Assembly (NCBI RefSeq): GCF_900111775.1
Contig: NZ_FOJJ01000040.1
Coordinates: forward strand, 1 to 64,000
Length of the DNA stretch: 64,000 bases
Direction of reading: 5' to 3'
Source: Desulfuromonas acetexigens
GTDB lineage: Bacteria; Desulfobacterota; Desulfuromonadia; Desulfuromonadales; Trichloromonadaceae
Shown: piece by piece, positions 6,728 through 15,027 of the stretch
Layout of the letters: each line of letters begins with the position of its first letter
Position numbering within the stretch: position 1 is the first letter of the stretch
The notes under the pieces: model-generated
What the model was told of the DNA's origin: nothing
What the model saw: only the letters and a program-made list of their open reading frames with translations
Databases searched by the model: none
Made by a program: the position numbers and the translations under genes

Positions 6728-7632
6728 GCGACGGCGCGCTGATCGACATTCGCCGCCTGGAAATTTTCTGCCGGGTCGTCGAACAGCAAAGCTTCACCAA
6801 GGCGGCAGAGGCGACCCTGCTGGCACAGCCGACGGTGAGCGAGCACATTCGTCTGCTGGAAGAATCCCTCGGCGAAAAGCTCCTCGACCGCCTCGGCCGC
6901 CAGGTTCTGCCCACCCCCGCCGGTGACATTCTCTACCGCTACGCCCGCCGCATGCTGCGACTGCGGGACGAAGCGGTGCAGGCCCTGGCCGACTTTCGCG
7001 GAAAACTCTCCGGCCATCTGACCATCGGTGCCAGCACCATCCCCGGGGCCTACCTGCTGCCGCCGCTGATCCGTCGTTTCAAGGAAGAGCATCCAGAGAT
7101 CCGCCTGACCCTGCGTATCGCCGGCAGCGGCCGGATTCGCCAGGACCTGGCTCAGGGCGAGCTGGAATTGGCGATTATCGGCGACCAGGGCAGACATCCG
7201 GATCTGACGGCCCGGGAAATCTTCGCCGATGAACTGATCCTGGCGGCGCCCCCCGGCCACCCCCTGACCCGGCAGGAGAAAGTCGCCCCCGCCGACCTTT
7301 GCCGCCACCCTTTCCTGATGCGGGAAGAAGGTTCCGGCACCCGCGACGTCATGACCCGCGCCCTCGGCGAAGCGGGGTTCGACCCGGCGCGGCTCGACGT
7401 CGTCGCCGAGATGGGGAGCAGCGACGCCATCCGGCAGGGGATCAAAGCCGGGCTCGGCCTCTCCATCCTCTCCAACCTGGCAGTGGAAGAGGATCTGAAA
7501 AACGGCGCCCTGGTGCGGATTCCCCTAACCGGCGTGCCCATGACCCGCCCCTTTTATCTGGTTCAGCGCAAGAATCGCCAACTCACCCCCCTGGCGCAAA
7601 CCTTCCTCGATTTCCTTCCGGCCCACCCCTAG
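6724..7632 (+). CDS. LysR-family regulator (CysB/'selenium metabolism' type)
   Basis: 302-residue transcription factor. Residues 9-68 are the winged helix-turn-helix (RRLEIFCRVVEQQSFTKAAE...QPTVSEHIRLLEESLGEKLLDR). Residues 95-300 are the periplasmic-binding-protein-like effector domain, with GASTIPGAYLLPPLI near 98-112. The C-terminal domain resembles regulators annotated as selenium-metabolism-associated in Geobacter relatives and CysL/YeiE proteins, which sense sulfur compounds. It lies directly before the MauE-rhodanese gene, whose upstream region (7640-7795) contains imperfect dyads such as GCAATAGC...CTATCGCAAGC that could be its operator. Effector unknown. Confidence 0.85.
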   Translation: MSDGALIDIRRLEIFCRVVEQQSFTKAAEATLLAQPTVSEHIRLLEESLGEKLLDRLGRQVLPTPAGDILYRYARRMLRLRDEAVQALADFRGKLSGHLTIGASTIPGAYLLPPLIRRFKEEHPEIRLTLRIAGSGRIRQDLAQGELELAIIGDQGRHPDLTAREIFADELILAAPPGHPLTRQEKVAPADLCRHPFLMREEGSGTRDVMTRALGEAGFDPARLDVVAEMGSSDAIRQGIKAGLGLSILSNLAVEEDLKNGALVRIPLTGVPMTRPFYLVQRKNRQLTPLAQTFLDFLPAHP

Positions 7633-7795
7633 AGCCCCACGCGTCGTCAGCCTCGCCCACATCGACAGAACGCCCCCGCAATAGCTTTTACCTATCGCAA
7701 GCATCATTTCTTTCACGATTTCCTATTTGCTTCCCGGCGCCGGTTCGGTTAGCGTTGCGCCCGTTCTCGATTCGACTTCATCCCGGGGAAACACC

Positions 7796-8767
7796 ATGTC
7801 TTCATCCCGCTTGCCGGGCCTGGCCAATCTTCTCCTGCGCCTCTTTCTGGGGGGATTGTTCCTCTGGTCGGGGGTGGTCAAGCTGGCCGATCCAAAAGCC
7901 TTCGCTGCCGTTATCTCCCGCTACGACCTGGTGCCCGAACCCTTACTGCCGGTTGTCGCCATCGGCCTCCCTTTGCTTGAAGTGCTGGCGGGACTGGCGA
8001 CGGCCCTGAATCGGCGCGGCGGACTGGAGGGGATCGTCGCCATGCTGCTCCTTTTCATCGCCGTCCTCTGGTTCGGCATCCTGCACAATCTCGACATCGA
8101 CTGCGGCTGTTTTTCCAGCGCCGAACTGGGTGAACAGGACGGTCTGCGCGAAGCCTTCATCCGCGACTGGTTCTTGCTGGCTTTGGCCTTTTATCTGCTG
8201 TACGTCCGTTACCGGCACAGCCGGCCACGAACCCAACCCCATCCCAAGGAGACCAACATGAAAAAACTGGCTGCCATCCTCTTTCTCGCCGTCGCTCTCG
8301 GCGCTTCCGCCACCGCTCCCGCCCAGGCCGCCTGGGGCAAAAAGGAAGTGGAAACGGAAAAAATTGCCGCGACCTTCGCCCGTGAAGTCGCGCGCGGCGG
8401 CTACGGTATCGTCACCACCGATGAACTGAACGGCTGGGTCAAGGAAAACAAGGCGATGCTCATCATCGACACCATGCCCTTCGCCGACAGCTACGTGAAG
8501 CAGCACATACCCGGCGCGACGCAGTTCGAGTTCCCCATCCCGGAAATGACCGAGATCGACGAGGCGACCCAGGCCAAATTCCTGGAACTGCTCGGACCCG
8601 ATCTGAATCGCCCTCTGGTCTTCTACTGCGGCTTCACCAAATGCACCCGCTCCCACAACGGCGCCCTGTGGGCGGTCAAACTCGGCTACACCAATGTCTA
8701 CCGCTGCCCTGGCGGCATCAAGGCCTGGGACGAAGCGGGCTTCCCGGTGGCCAAGGGCGAAAAGTAG
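7796..8767 (+). CDS. MauE/DoxX-type membrane protein continuous with a rhodanese
   Basis: The frame from 7796 runs 323 codons without a stop. Residues 1-150 are a MauE-like four-helix membrane protein with the motif DIDCGCF (Cys103, Cys105). MauE-type proteins support disulfide or thiol redox in the envelope. From residue 155 the frame continues into a complete rhodanese that has its own signal peptide and an ideal internal ribosome site. So the MauE product may either be a fusion or, less likely, read on only occasionally. A second unfused copy of the pair is at 41837-42777, with its CGC at the same residue numbers. A LysR gene precedes it. Membrane localisation and redox role are inferred. 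Confidence 0.75.
   Translation: MSSSRLPGLANLLLRLFLGGLFLWSGVVKLADPKAFAAVISRYDLVPEPLLPVVAIGLPLLEVLAGLATALNRRGGLEGIVAMLLLFIAVLWFGILHNLDIDCGCFSSAELGEQDGLREAFIRDWFLLALAFYLLYVRYRHSRPRTQPHPKETNMKKLAAILFLAVALGASATAPAQAAWGKKEVETEKIAATFAREVARGGYGIVTTDELNGWVKENKAMLIIDTMPFADSYVKQHIPGATQFEFPIPEMTEIDEATQAKFLELLGPDLNRPLVFYCGFTKCTRSHNGALWAVKLGYTNVYRCPGGIKAWDEAGFPVAKGEK
8258..8767 (+). CDS. exported rhodanese-like protein (internal start)
   Basis: 169 residues if started at ATG 8258, which has AAGGAG exactly six bases upstream, embedded in the 3' part of the MauE frame. Residues 1-25 are a typical signal peptide (MKKLAAILFL...AQA). The rhodanese fold follows, with IIDTMPFADSYVKQHIPGA and the active loop FYCGFTKC. 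The loop has Cys124 and Cys129 (C-x4-C), where classical rhodaneses have C-x4-R. Such a cysteine pair could carry a persulfide/selenide or a disulfide. I think the separate exported protein is the main product, because a signal peptide in the middle of a fusion would be unusual. Confidence 0.75.
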   Translation: MKKLAAILFLAVALGASATAPAQAAWGKKEVETEKIAATFAREVARGGYGIVTTDELNGWVKENKAMLIIDTMPFADSYVKQHIPGATQFEFPIPEMTEIDEATQAKFLELLGPDLNRPLVFYCGFTKCTRSHNGALWAVKLGYTNVYRCPGGIKAWDEAGFPVAKGEK

Positions 8768-8783
8768 ATCAACCCCTTTGCCC

Positions 8784-8830
8784 AACGCAAAAATCCCCTC
8801 CGGCCGGTGCCGCGAGGGGATTTTTGCGTT
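8784..8830. terminator. bidirectional terminator between rhodanese and asnS
   Basis: AACGCAAAAATCCCCTC (8784-8800) pairs perfectly with the sequence ending at 8830. The A run and T run serve the minus and plus strands respectively. Confidence 0.92.
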
Positions 8831-8850
8831 GAATCCATCGAGAAGGATTT

Positions 8851-10248
8851 TCAAAACTTGGCGTTGCCCGGGGTGCGCGGAAAAGGGATGACGTCGCGGA
8901 TGTTTTCCATACCGGTCAGATACATGATCAGGCGCTCGAAGCCGAGACCGAAACCGGCGTGGGGACAACTCCCCCAGCGGCGGATGTCGAGGTACCAGGG
9001 GAGGCTTTCCGGCACGATCTTACACGCCGCCATGCGTTGCAACAGCACGTCGTGCCGGTCCTCCCGCTGGCTGCCACCGATGATCTCGCCAACCCGGGGA
9101 ACGAGGAGGTCCATGGCCGCCACGGTCTTGCCGTCGTCATTGAGGCGCATGTAAAAAGCCTTGATCGCCGCCGGATAGTCGGTGACGAAGACCGGCCCGC
9201 CCACCACTTTTTCCGTCAGATAGCGCTCGTGTTCCGATTGCAGGTCGCAGCCCCACTCCACCGGAAATTCGAAGCTCTGGCCGGAGCTTTGCAGCCTCTC
9301 GACCGCTTCGCTGTAACTGATGCGCTCGAAGCGGGCCGTGGCCAGGGCTTCGAGCTTGGCGAGCAGCCCCTTTTCGACCCGCTCGTCGAAAAAAGCAAGG
9401 TCTTCGCCGCATTCATTGAGGGCGAAGGTCACCAGGTAGCGGAGGAAATCCTCGGCCAGGGCGCAGTCGCCGGCGAGATCGCAGAAGGCCATCTCCGGCT
9501 CGATCATCCAGAATTCCGAAGCGTGGCGGCTGGTGTGGGAGTTTTCGGCACGAAAGGTCGGGCCGAAGGTGTAGATGTCGGCAAAGGCGGTGGCGAAGAG
9601 TTCCCCCTGCAACTGGCCGCTGACGGTCAATCCGGCCTTTTCGCCGAAGAAATCCTCGGCCCAGTCGACCTTCGCCTCCTTGACGGGTGGCTTCAGGGGA
9701 TCGAGGGTGGTGACCCGGAACATCTCCCCGGCCCCTTCGCAGTCGTTGGCGGTGATGATCGGGGTGTGAACGTAGAGGAAGCCCCGTTCGCGGAAGAAGT
9801 TGTGGATGGCGAAAGAGAGGGCGCTGCGCACCCGAAAGACCGCGCCGAAGGTATTGGAGCGCGGGCGCAGGTGGGCGATGGTGCGCAGGTATTCGAGGCT
9901 GTGGCGCTTTTTCTGCAGAGGGTACTCTTCATCGGCATCGCCGAGGATCTCGACCCGCGCCGCCTTCACCTCCCAGCGCTGGCCGGACGCCGGCGACGGC
10001 ACCAGCGTGCCGGCGACAGCGACGCAGGCGCCGGTGCCAAGGCGGGCGGCCTCTTCGAAACCAGCCATGGTTGGCTCCAGCACGATCTGGATGGAGGCAA
10101 AGCAGGAGCCGTCGTTGAGGGCGAGAAAAGCCACCTCCTTGCTCCGGCGTACCGTCCGCACCCAGCCCTTGACGCAGAGTTCGGAAACCTCCCGCTCGGC
10201 AGCCAGGGCGTCCTTAATCCGGGTCCGAGGCGGATATATCGTCGTCAT
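8851..10248 (-). CDS. asnS: asparagine--tRNA ligase
   Basis: Class IIb aminoacyl-tRNA synthetase, 465 residues. The N-terminal OB-fold anticodon-binding domain (about 15-125, VKGWVRTVRRSKEVAFLALNDGS) is followed by the catalytic core. Motif 2 lies in TFRAENSHTSRHASEFWMIEPEM, and motif 3 in GFGLGFERLIMYLTGMENIRDVIPFPRTPGNAKF at the end. The AsnRS-specific C-terminal PRTPGNAKF-like ending and the long internal insertion separate it from AspRS and LysRS. AGGAG stands upstream of the ATG at 10248. prfC lies upstream on the same strand, separated by a dispersed repeat. Confidence 0.95.
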   Translation of the reverse strand: MTTIYPPRTRIKDALAAEREVSELCVKGWVRTVRRSKEVAFLALNDGSCFASIQIVLEPTMAGFEEAARLGTGACVAVAGTLVPSPASGQRWEVKAARVEILGDADEEYPLQKKRHSLEYLRTIAHLRPRSNTFGAVFRVRSALSFAIHNFFRERGFLYVHTPIITANDCEGAGEMFRVTTLDPLKPPVKEAKVDWAEDFFGEKAGLTVSGQLQGELFATAFADIYTFGPTFRAENSHTSRHASEFWMIEPEMAFCDLAGDCALAEDFLRYLVTFALNECGEDLAFFDERVEKGLLAKLEALATARFERISYSEAVERLQSSGQSFEFPVEWGCDLQSEHERYLTEKVVGGPVFVTDYPAAIKAFYMRLNDDGKTVAAMDLLVPRVGEIIGGSQREDRHDVLLQRMAACKIVPESLPWYLDIRRWGSCPHAGFGLGFERLIMYLTGMENIRDVIPFPRTPGNAKF

Positions 10249-10281
10249 TAGCCGACTCCTTTGCAGAAAAATCGCGGCAGA

Positions 10282-10417
10282 AAAAGCGGCCTCTCGCCCG
10301 CTCCTTACAGTCGCTAGAGCACGCGGAGAACACAGAGAACCCCGAAATTTCTGAAGATTTTCTCTGCGTCCTCTGCGTGCTCAAGAGAGCGAAGCGAACG
10401 GGAGCGAGGCCGCTTTT
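10282..10417 (+). repeat. dispersed ~135-bp palindromic element, copy 2
   Basis: The best-preserved ends of the family: AAAAGCGGCCTC at the left and its exact complement GAGGCCGCTTTT at the right. Interior arms match copies at 1611-1745 and 27534-27672. It sits between prfC and asnS, eight bases after the prfC stop. Confidence 0.85.
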
Positions 10418-10424
10418 GCCCTTA

Positions 10425-12023
10425 TCAGTTATGCTCCCGCGTCTTGTGGAACTTCACCTCCGGCCACTGCTCGGCGACGTGGCCGAGGCGCCAATCGCTG
10501 GAGGCGAGGTAGGTCAGATTGCCTTCGGCGTCGAGGGCCAGGCTGCCCTGGTTTTTCTTCTCGAACTCGGCCAGCTTCTTCTTGTCTGCGCACTCGATCC
10601 AGCGAGCGGTGGCGTATTCGATCCCTTCGTAGAGGGCGTCGACCCCGTATTCGTTTTTGAGACGCGAGACGATGACATCGAACTGCAAGACGCCGACGGC
10701 GCCGAGGATGTAGTCGGAAGAGATTAACGGCCGGAAGAGCTGCACTGCCCCCTCCTCGGCGAGCTGCACCAGCCCCTTTTCCAGCTGCTTGACCTTGAGC
10801 GGATTCTTCAGCCGAACCCGACGGAAATGTTCCGGGGCGAAGCTGGGGATGCCGGTGAACTTGAGGGGTTCCTTGTCGGTGAAGGTGTCGCCGATCTTGA
10901 TGGTGCCGTGGTTATGCACGCCGATGATGTCGCCGGGGTAGGCCTCCTCGACATTGCTGCGGTCCTGGGCCATGAAGATGGTGGCGTTAGAGACGTTGAT
11001 ATCCTTGCCGATGCGGTGGTGGCGCATCTTCATCCCCCGGGTGAATTTGCCGGAGCAGATGCGCATGAAAGCGATGCGGTCGCGATGCATCGGGTCCATG
11101 TTCGCCTGGATCTTGAAGACGAAACCGGAAAAGGCCTCTTCGTAGGGGGAAACTTCGCGGGTGGTCGTCTGCCGGGCGCTGGGACCCGGAGCCAGCTCGA
11201 CGAAGGCGTCGAGCAGTTCGCGCACGCCAAAGTTGTTGATGGCACTGCCGAAGAAGACCGGGGTCTGGTTGCCCTTCAGGTACTCTTCCAGTTCGAAGGG
11301 ATTGGCCGCCCCTTCAAGCAGCTCGATGTCGTGACGCAACTCTTCGGCCTGGCTGCCGAGCAGCTGATCCAACTGGGGATCGCTCAGGTCGGTGATGCGC
11401 AAAAGGTCGCTGCCGCGGGTTTCCTTCCCGGGAGAGAAAAGGAGCAACTCCTTGCGGTAGAGGTTGTAGGTCCCCTTGAAGCGCTTGCCCATGCCGATAG
11501 GCCAGGAGAGGGGCGCGCATTCGACCTGCAGAGTTTCCTCGATGTCGGCGAGCAGATCGAGGGGTTCGAGCCCCTCCCGGTCGAGCTTGTTGATGAAGGT
11601 GATGATGGGGGTGTTGCGCATGCGGCAGACTTCCATCAGCTTGCGGGTCTGGGTTTCGACCCCCTTGGCGCTGTCGATGACCATCAGCGCCGAGTCGACG
11701 GCGGTCAGCACCCGGTAGGTGTCCTCGGAGAAATCCTGGTGGCCGGGGGTATCGAGGAGGTTGACCTCGTAATCGCGGTAGTTGAATTTCATCACCGAGC
11801 TGGTAACCGAAATACCGCGCTCCTGCTCCATCGCCATCCAGTCGCTGGTGGCGTGGCGGGCGGCCTTGCGCGCCTTGACCGCCCCGGCCATCTGGATGGC
11901 GCCGCCGAAAAGGAGCAGTTTTTCCGTGAGGGTGGTTTTCCCGGCGTCGGGGTGACTGATAATGCCGAAGGTGCGACGGCAATCGACTTCCTGCTGGTTG
12001 TATTTCTGCAAAACGTACTCCAT
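10425..12023 (-). CDS. prfC: peptide chain release factor 3
   Basis: Translational GTPase (532 residues from ATG 12023) that recycles RF1/RF2 from the ribosome after termination. The G domain carries the P-loop [13 protein letters not shown] (about 23-35), switch I region with [10 protein letters not shown]3 DTPGHQDF and G4 NKLDRE. The RF3-type C-terminal domain contains [13 protein letters not shown] and ends near KFHKTREH. The frame extends to a TTG at 12053 inside a terminator-like U tract, so I prefer 12023, although no good Shine-Dalgarno sequence precedes either start. A strong promoter and a hairpin-U-tract lie immediately upstream, suggesting leader control. Confidence 0.93.
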   Translation of the reverse strand: MEYVLQKYNQQEVDCRRTFGIISHPDAGKTTLTEKLLLFGGAIQMAGAVKARKAARHATSDWMAMEQERGISVTSSVMKFNYRDYEVNLLDTPGHQDFSEDTYRVLTAVDSALMVIDSAKGVETQTRKLMEVCRMRNTPIITFINKLDREGLEPLDLLADIEETLQVECAPLSWPIGMGKRFKGTYNLYRKELLLFSPGKETRGSDLLRITDLSDPQLDQLLGSQAEELRHDIELLEGAANPFELEEYLKGNQTPVFFGSAINNFGVRELLDAFVELAPGPSARQTTTREVSPYEEAFSGFVFKIQANMDPMHRDRIAFMRICSGKFTRGMKMRHHRIGKDINVSNATIFMAQDRSNVEEAYPGDIIGVHNHGTIKIGDTFTDKEPLKFTGIPSFAPEHFRRVRLKNPLKVKQLEKGLVQLAEEGAVQLFRPLISSDYILGAVGVLQFDVIVSRLKNEYGVDALYEGIEYATARWIECADKKKLAEFEKKNQGSLALDAEGNLTYLASSDWRLGHVAEQWPEVKFHKTREHN

Positions 12024-12050
12024 GAACAAAGGTGAAACGATCGGGACAAA

Positions 12051-12076
12051 CAAAAAGCGGGCCGCTAGGCAGCCCG
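12051..12076 (-). terminator. terminator-like hairpin in the prfC leader
   Basis: On the minus strand an 8-bp stem CGGGCUGC/GCGGCCCG with triloop CUA (12058-12076) is followed by C and five U residues. It lies between the predicted prfC promoter (12088-12117) and the start codon, with no gene of its own to terminate. Confidence 0.7.
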
Positions 12077-12087
12077 TGCAGCGTGAA

Positions 12088-12117
12088 ATAATACAACAAG
12101 CCGGGGCGCTCCGTCAA
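12088..12117 (-). promoter_or_regulatory. sigma70 promoter of prfC
   Basis: On the minus strand TTGACG (12117-12112), 18-base spacer, TATTAT (12093-12088). Predicted start near 12081, directly before the terminator-like hairpin. Confidence 0.6.
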
Positions 12118-12222
12118 TCGGCGAGATGGCCAAACCCTTCAGAAAACACGGAGATTGACGTTGACCACGGGGGGCGCGAAAGGTATCATTGACCACTCGA
12201 AAAACTCACCAAGGAGGTCGGC

Positions 12223-12525
12223 ATGGCGGAATTTACTACCCAGGAATTCTATGAACGGTTGGCCGGCATCCGCCTGCGCCGAAAGTTCCTCTGGTCGGTC
12301 TTTTTCAGCTACATCCCGGTTATCTGGATCGCCCTGAAGATCGGCGGCGACGGGCTGGCCATCGGCGTCGGCATATTCTGGCTGATCCTCGCCTCCATCG
12401 GCGGGGTGATGGTCAGCTTCAGCCTCTGTCCGCGCTGCGGTAACCGCTTTCACATGAAGGGGCTCTCCACCTCCTGGGGCAGCCACTGCGTCCACTGCAA
12501 ACTGAGCCTGAAGGAACGGTCGTGA
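12223..12525 (+). CDS. small membrane protein with C-terminal zinc ribbon
   Basis: 100 residues. There are two hydrophobic helices (about 22-40 and 46-66). A cytoplasmic C-terminal ribbon follows, with two CxxC pairs, CPRC near residue 69-72 and CVHC near 90-93, which should hold one zinc. It has a strong ribosome site (AAGGAGG, six bases before ATG). No family name recognised; no operon partner is evident. Confidence 0.65.
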   Translation: MAEFTTQEFYERLAGIRLRRKFLWSVFFSYIPVIWIALKIGGDGLAIGVGIFWLILASIGGVMVSFSLCPRCGNRFHMKGLSTSWGSHCVHCKLSLKERS

Positions 12526-12599
12526 GGGGTAAGAGATGATGAGTGAAGGGTAAAGACCTTCTCCTCACCCCTCACACTTCACTCCTAACGCCTCACCTT
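12526..12599. repeat. low-complexity palindromic repeat, family 2 copy A
   Basis: The sequence is made of GTGAGGGGTAA / TTCACCCCTCAC-type words around the core GGTAAAGACCTTCTCCTCAC. A related copy is at 14950-15020 with core GGTAAAGATCTTCTCCTCAC. It can fold on itself and fills the gap before malQ. Confidence 0.6.
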
Positions 12600-12623
12600 C
12601 CCTCTCCATAACGAGTCCCAGCC

Positions 12624-14129
12624 ATGCCCATTCCCCGCTCCAGCGGCGTTCTGCTTCACCCCACTTCCCTGCCCGGCCGCTTCGGTCTCGGTGACCTCGG
12701 CGGAGAAGCCTTTGCTTTTGTCGATTTTCTTGCCGCCGCCGGGCAGAGCTGGTGGCAGATTCTGCCTCTCGGTCCCACCGGTTACGGCCATTCCCCCTAC
12801 AGCGCCTACTCCGCCTTCGCCGGCAATCCCCTGCTGATCAGCCTGGAGCGGCTGGTGGAATGCGGCGAACTGGAGGCGGCCGACATCGGCGGTATCGCCA
12901 TGGCCGAAGGGGTCGCCCATTTCGGCTTCGTCCAGGGGCTCAAGGAGCGCCTGCTGCGCAAGGCCGCCCGGACCTTCGCCGCCGAGGCCCCGAGACCCCG
13001 ACGGGACGCCTTCGACCGCTTCTGTCTCGACCAGGCTTTCTGGCTCAACGATCACGCCATTTTCCAGGCTCTGCGCCGCCAGTTCAAGGATCAGTCCTGG
13101 AGCCGCTGGCCGGAAGGGATCCGCCGCCGCGAGCAGAGCGCCCTGCATCATTGGGGGTCGGAGCTGGCCGAGGCGATCCATGTCCACAAATATGCCCAGT
13201 TCGTCTTTTTCGAGCAGTGGCACATCCTCAAGGATTACGCCAACCGCAAGGGCGTCGGCCTGATCGGCGACATCCCCATCTTCGTCGCCTTCGATTCCGC
13301 CGACGTCTGGGCCAATCCTGAGCTTTTCCATCTCGATGCAACGGAGCAACCGACGGTCGTCGCCGGGGTGCCCCCCGACTACTTCAGCAAAACAGGCCAG
13401 CGCTGGGGCAATCCCCTCTATCGCTGGGAGCGGATGGTCGAGGACGACTTCGCCTGGTGGCTGACCCGTTTCCGGGCCAACCTCGCCCTCACCGACCTGG
13501 TGCGTATCGACCACTTTCGCGGTTTCGAGGCCTGCTGGACGATTCCCGCCGAGGAGCCGACCGCCGTCAACGGGAGTTGGGAGCCGGTGCCGGGGACGGC
13601 GCTCTTCAACCGACTGCGCCAGGAGTTGGGTGAAGATCTGCCGCTCATCGCCGAGGATCTCGGCATCATCACCCCCGAGGTGGAAGCGCTCCGCGACGGC
13701 TTTGGCCTGCCGGGAATGAAGATTCTGCACTTCGCCTTTGGCGGCGATGCCGACAACCCCTACCTGCCCCACAATCTGACCCGCGACTGCGTCGTCTACA
13801 CCGGCACCCACGACAACGACACCAGTCTCGGCTGGTGGAAATCCCTCGCCAAGGCCGAACGGGACCGGGTGCGGGAGTACCTCGGCCACGGCGGGCGGGA
13901 GATGCCCTGGGATCTGATCCGCCTGGCCCAGGCGAGCGTCGCCCAACTCTGCATCCTCCCCCTGCAGGATCTTCTCGGTCTCGGCGCCGACGCCCGCATG
14001 AACACCCCCGGCCTGGCCACCGGCAACTGGGGCTGGCGCTACCGTCCCGGGGATCTCAAGCCGGAAATCGCCGAACGTCTTTCCCGGCTCGCCGCCGTCT
14101 ACGGCCGCGTCCGTCGCCCGTTATCCTGA
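12624..14129 (+). CDS. malQ: 4-alpha-glucanotransferase (amylomaltase)
   Basis: GH77 enzyme of 501 residues, the normal length, that transfers maltodextrin segments between 1,4-alpha-glucans in glycogen or maltodextrin metabolism. The N-terminus has SSGVLLHPTSLPGRFGLGDLG and WWQILPLGPTGYGHSPY. Catalytic elements include VRIDHFRGFEACW (nucleophile Asp in RIDHFRG), IAEDLGIITPEV (acid/base Glu) and YTGTHDNDT (transition-state Asp). The two genes downstream are not sugar genes, so it may be monocistronic. Identification is firm. Confidence 0.96.
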   Translation: MPIPRSSGVLLHPTSLPGRFGLGDLGGEAFAFVDFLAAAGQSWWQILPLGPTGYGHSPYSAYSAFAGNPLLISLERLVECGELEAADIGGIAMAEGVAHFGFVQGLKERLLRKAARTFAAEAPRPRRDAFDRFCLDQAFWLNDHAIFQALRRQFKDQSWSRWPEGIRRREQSALHHWGSELAEAIHVHKYAQFVFFEQWHILKDYANRKGVGLIGDIPIFVAFDSADVWANPELFHLDATEQPTVVAGVPPDYFSKTGQRWGNPLYRWERMVEDDFAWWLTRFRANLALTDLVRIDHFRGFEACWTIPAEEPTAVNGSWEPVPGTALFNRLRQELGEDLPLIAEDLGIITPEVEALRDGFGLPGMKILHFAFGGDADNPYLPHNLTRDCVVYTGTHDNDTSLGWWKSLAKAERDRVREYLGHGGREMPWDLIRLAQASVAQLCILPLQDLLGLGADARMNTPGLATGNWGWRYRPGDLKPEIAERLSRLAAVYGRVRRPLS

Positions 14130-14148
14130 TGGGTTGAGAGGATCGCAC

Positions 14149-14406
14149 TTGATATCCGCCCAGGCCATGCATCTGACCAACCTGCTCTGCTTCGCTTTCT
14201 TCGCCAACCTGCCCCTGGGCTACCTGCGCGAATCGAGCCGCAAGTTCTCTCTGCGCTGGTTCGTCTACATCCACATCTCCATCCCTTTCATTCTGGCCAT
14301 GCGCATCAGCTATGACTTCGGCTGGGAGGCCGTCCCTTTCACCTTGGCCTGCGCCCTGGCCGGGCAAATGCTGGGGGGGAGCATCAAGCGCAGGCGCCGG
14401 CCGTGA
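14149..14406 (+). CDS. small conserved membrane protein
   Basis: 85 residues if started at TTG 14149, which has AGAGGA six bases upstream; an ATG at 14167 is the alternative. There are three hydrophobic stretches (MHLTNLLCFAFFANLPLGYL, FVYIHISIPFILAMRI, VPFTLACALAGQML) and a basic C-terminal tail RRRRP. It overlaps dciA by four bases (GTGA), so the two are coupled. I recall no function for this type of protein; the coupling to dciA is the only clue. Confidence 0.65.
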   Translation: MISAQAMHLTNLLCFAFFANLPLGYLRESSRKFSLRWFVYIHISIPFILAMRISYDFGWEAVPFTLACALAGQMLGGSIKRRRRP

Positions 14407-14906
14407 GTCGGGAAAGCCGCCCGCGCATGCGCCGGGCCGCCCGCATCGGCGCCCTGGTCGAGGATGTCCTTCACGCCCGGGGTTTCGAGGACAAGATCCG
14501 CGAATACCGCACCTGGCTGATCTGGGATGAAACCGTCGGCCCGCAAATCGCCGCCCGCGCCCGACCGGTGCGCATCCGCGACGGGGTGCTGGAAATCCGC
14601 GTCGACCAGCCGGTATGGATGCAACAGTTGCAGCTGATGAAGCCGATGCTCCTCGGCCGTCTCAATGACCGCCTGGGGGGCGCGGTGCTCCGCGACCTCT
14701 TCCTGCGCCAGGGGAAGAATGCGCCGGTCGTCCCCCCGCCCGTCCCTCCAGCCCCGCCCGCCTGGCTCAAGGTCGCGCTCGATGACAACGATCGGGCGGA
14801 GATCGAAGCCACCCTCGGCTCCCTTGACGATCCCGAACTGAAAGAACAACTGCGCCGCGTCCTCACCCGCCAGAAACAGCTCAGTAAAAGTAAAGGCGGT
14901 TCCTGA
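14403..14906 (+). CDS. dciA: DciA-like (DUF721) protein
   Basis: 167 residues with the DUF721 core at about 14-100: a helical start, then W..VVGPQIAARARPVRIRDGVLEIRVDQPVWMQQLQLMKPMLLGRLND. DciA is the ancestral loader or stimulator of the replicative helicase DnaB in bacteria without DnaC. The proline-rich linker (PVVPPPVPPAPPA) and charged C-terminal helix are typical extensions. GTG start overlaps the upstream stop. A hairpin at 14894-14918 spans the stop codon. Confidence 0.82.
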   Translation: MSRESRPRMRRAARIGALVEDVLHARGFEDKIREYRTWLIWDETVGPQIAARARPVRIRDGVLEIRVDQPVWMQQLQLMKPMLLGRLNDRLGGAVLRDLFLRQGKNAPVVPPPVPPAPPAWLKVALDDNDRAEIEATLGSLDDPELKEQLRRVLTRQKQLSKSKGGS

Positions 14907-14918
14907 AGCGAACCGCCT
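14894..14918 (+). terminator. hairpin at the end of dciA
   Basis: AGGCGGTTC/GAACCGCCT with a 7-base loop containing the stop codon. The following T tract is weak, so termination is only probable. Confidence 0.5.
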
Positions 14919-14949
14919 GCCTTTGCTACCACTGCCCCCCCTCGAAGAC

Positions 14950-15020
14950 GAAGAAAGGTAAGGAGTGAGGGGTAAGGGGTAAAGATCTTCTCCTCACACC
15001 TAACGCCTCACTCCTCACGG
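14950..15020. repeat. low-complexity palindromic repeat, family 2 copy B
   Basis: GGTAAGGAGTGAGGGGTAA...TTCTCCTCACACCTAACGCCTCACTCCTCAC. Shares words and core with the copy at 12526-12599. Confidence 0.6.
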
Positions 15021-15027
15021 TTTCAAG

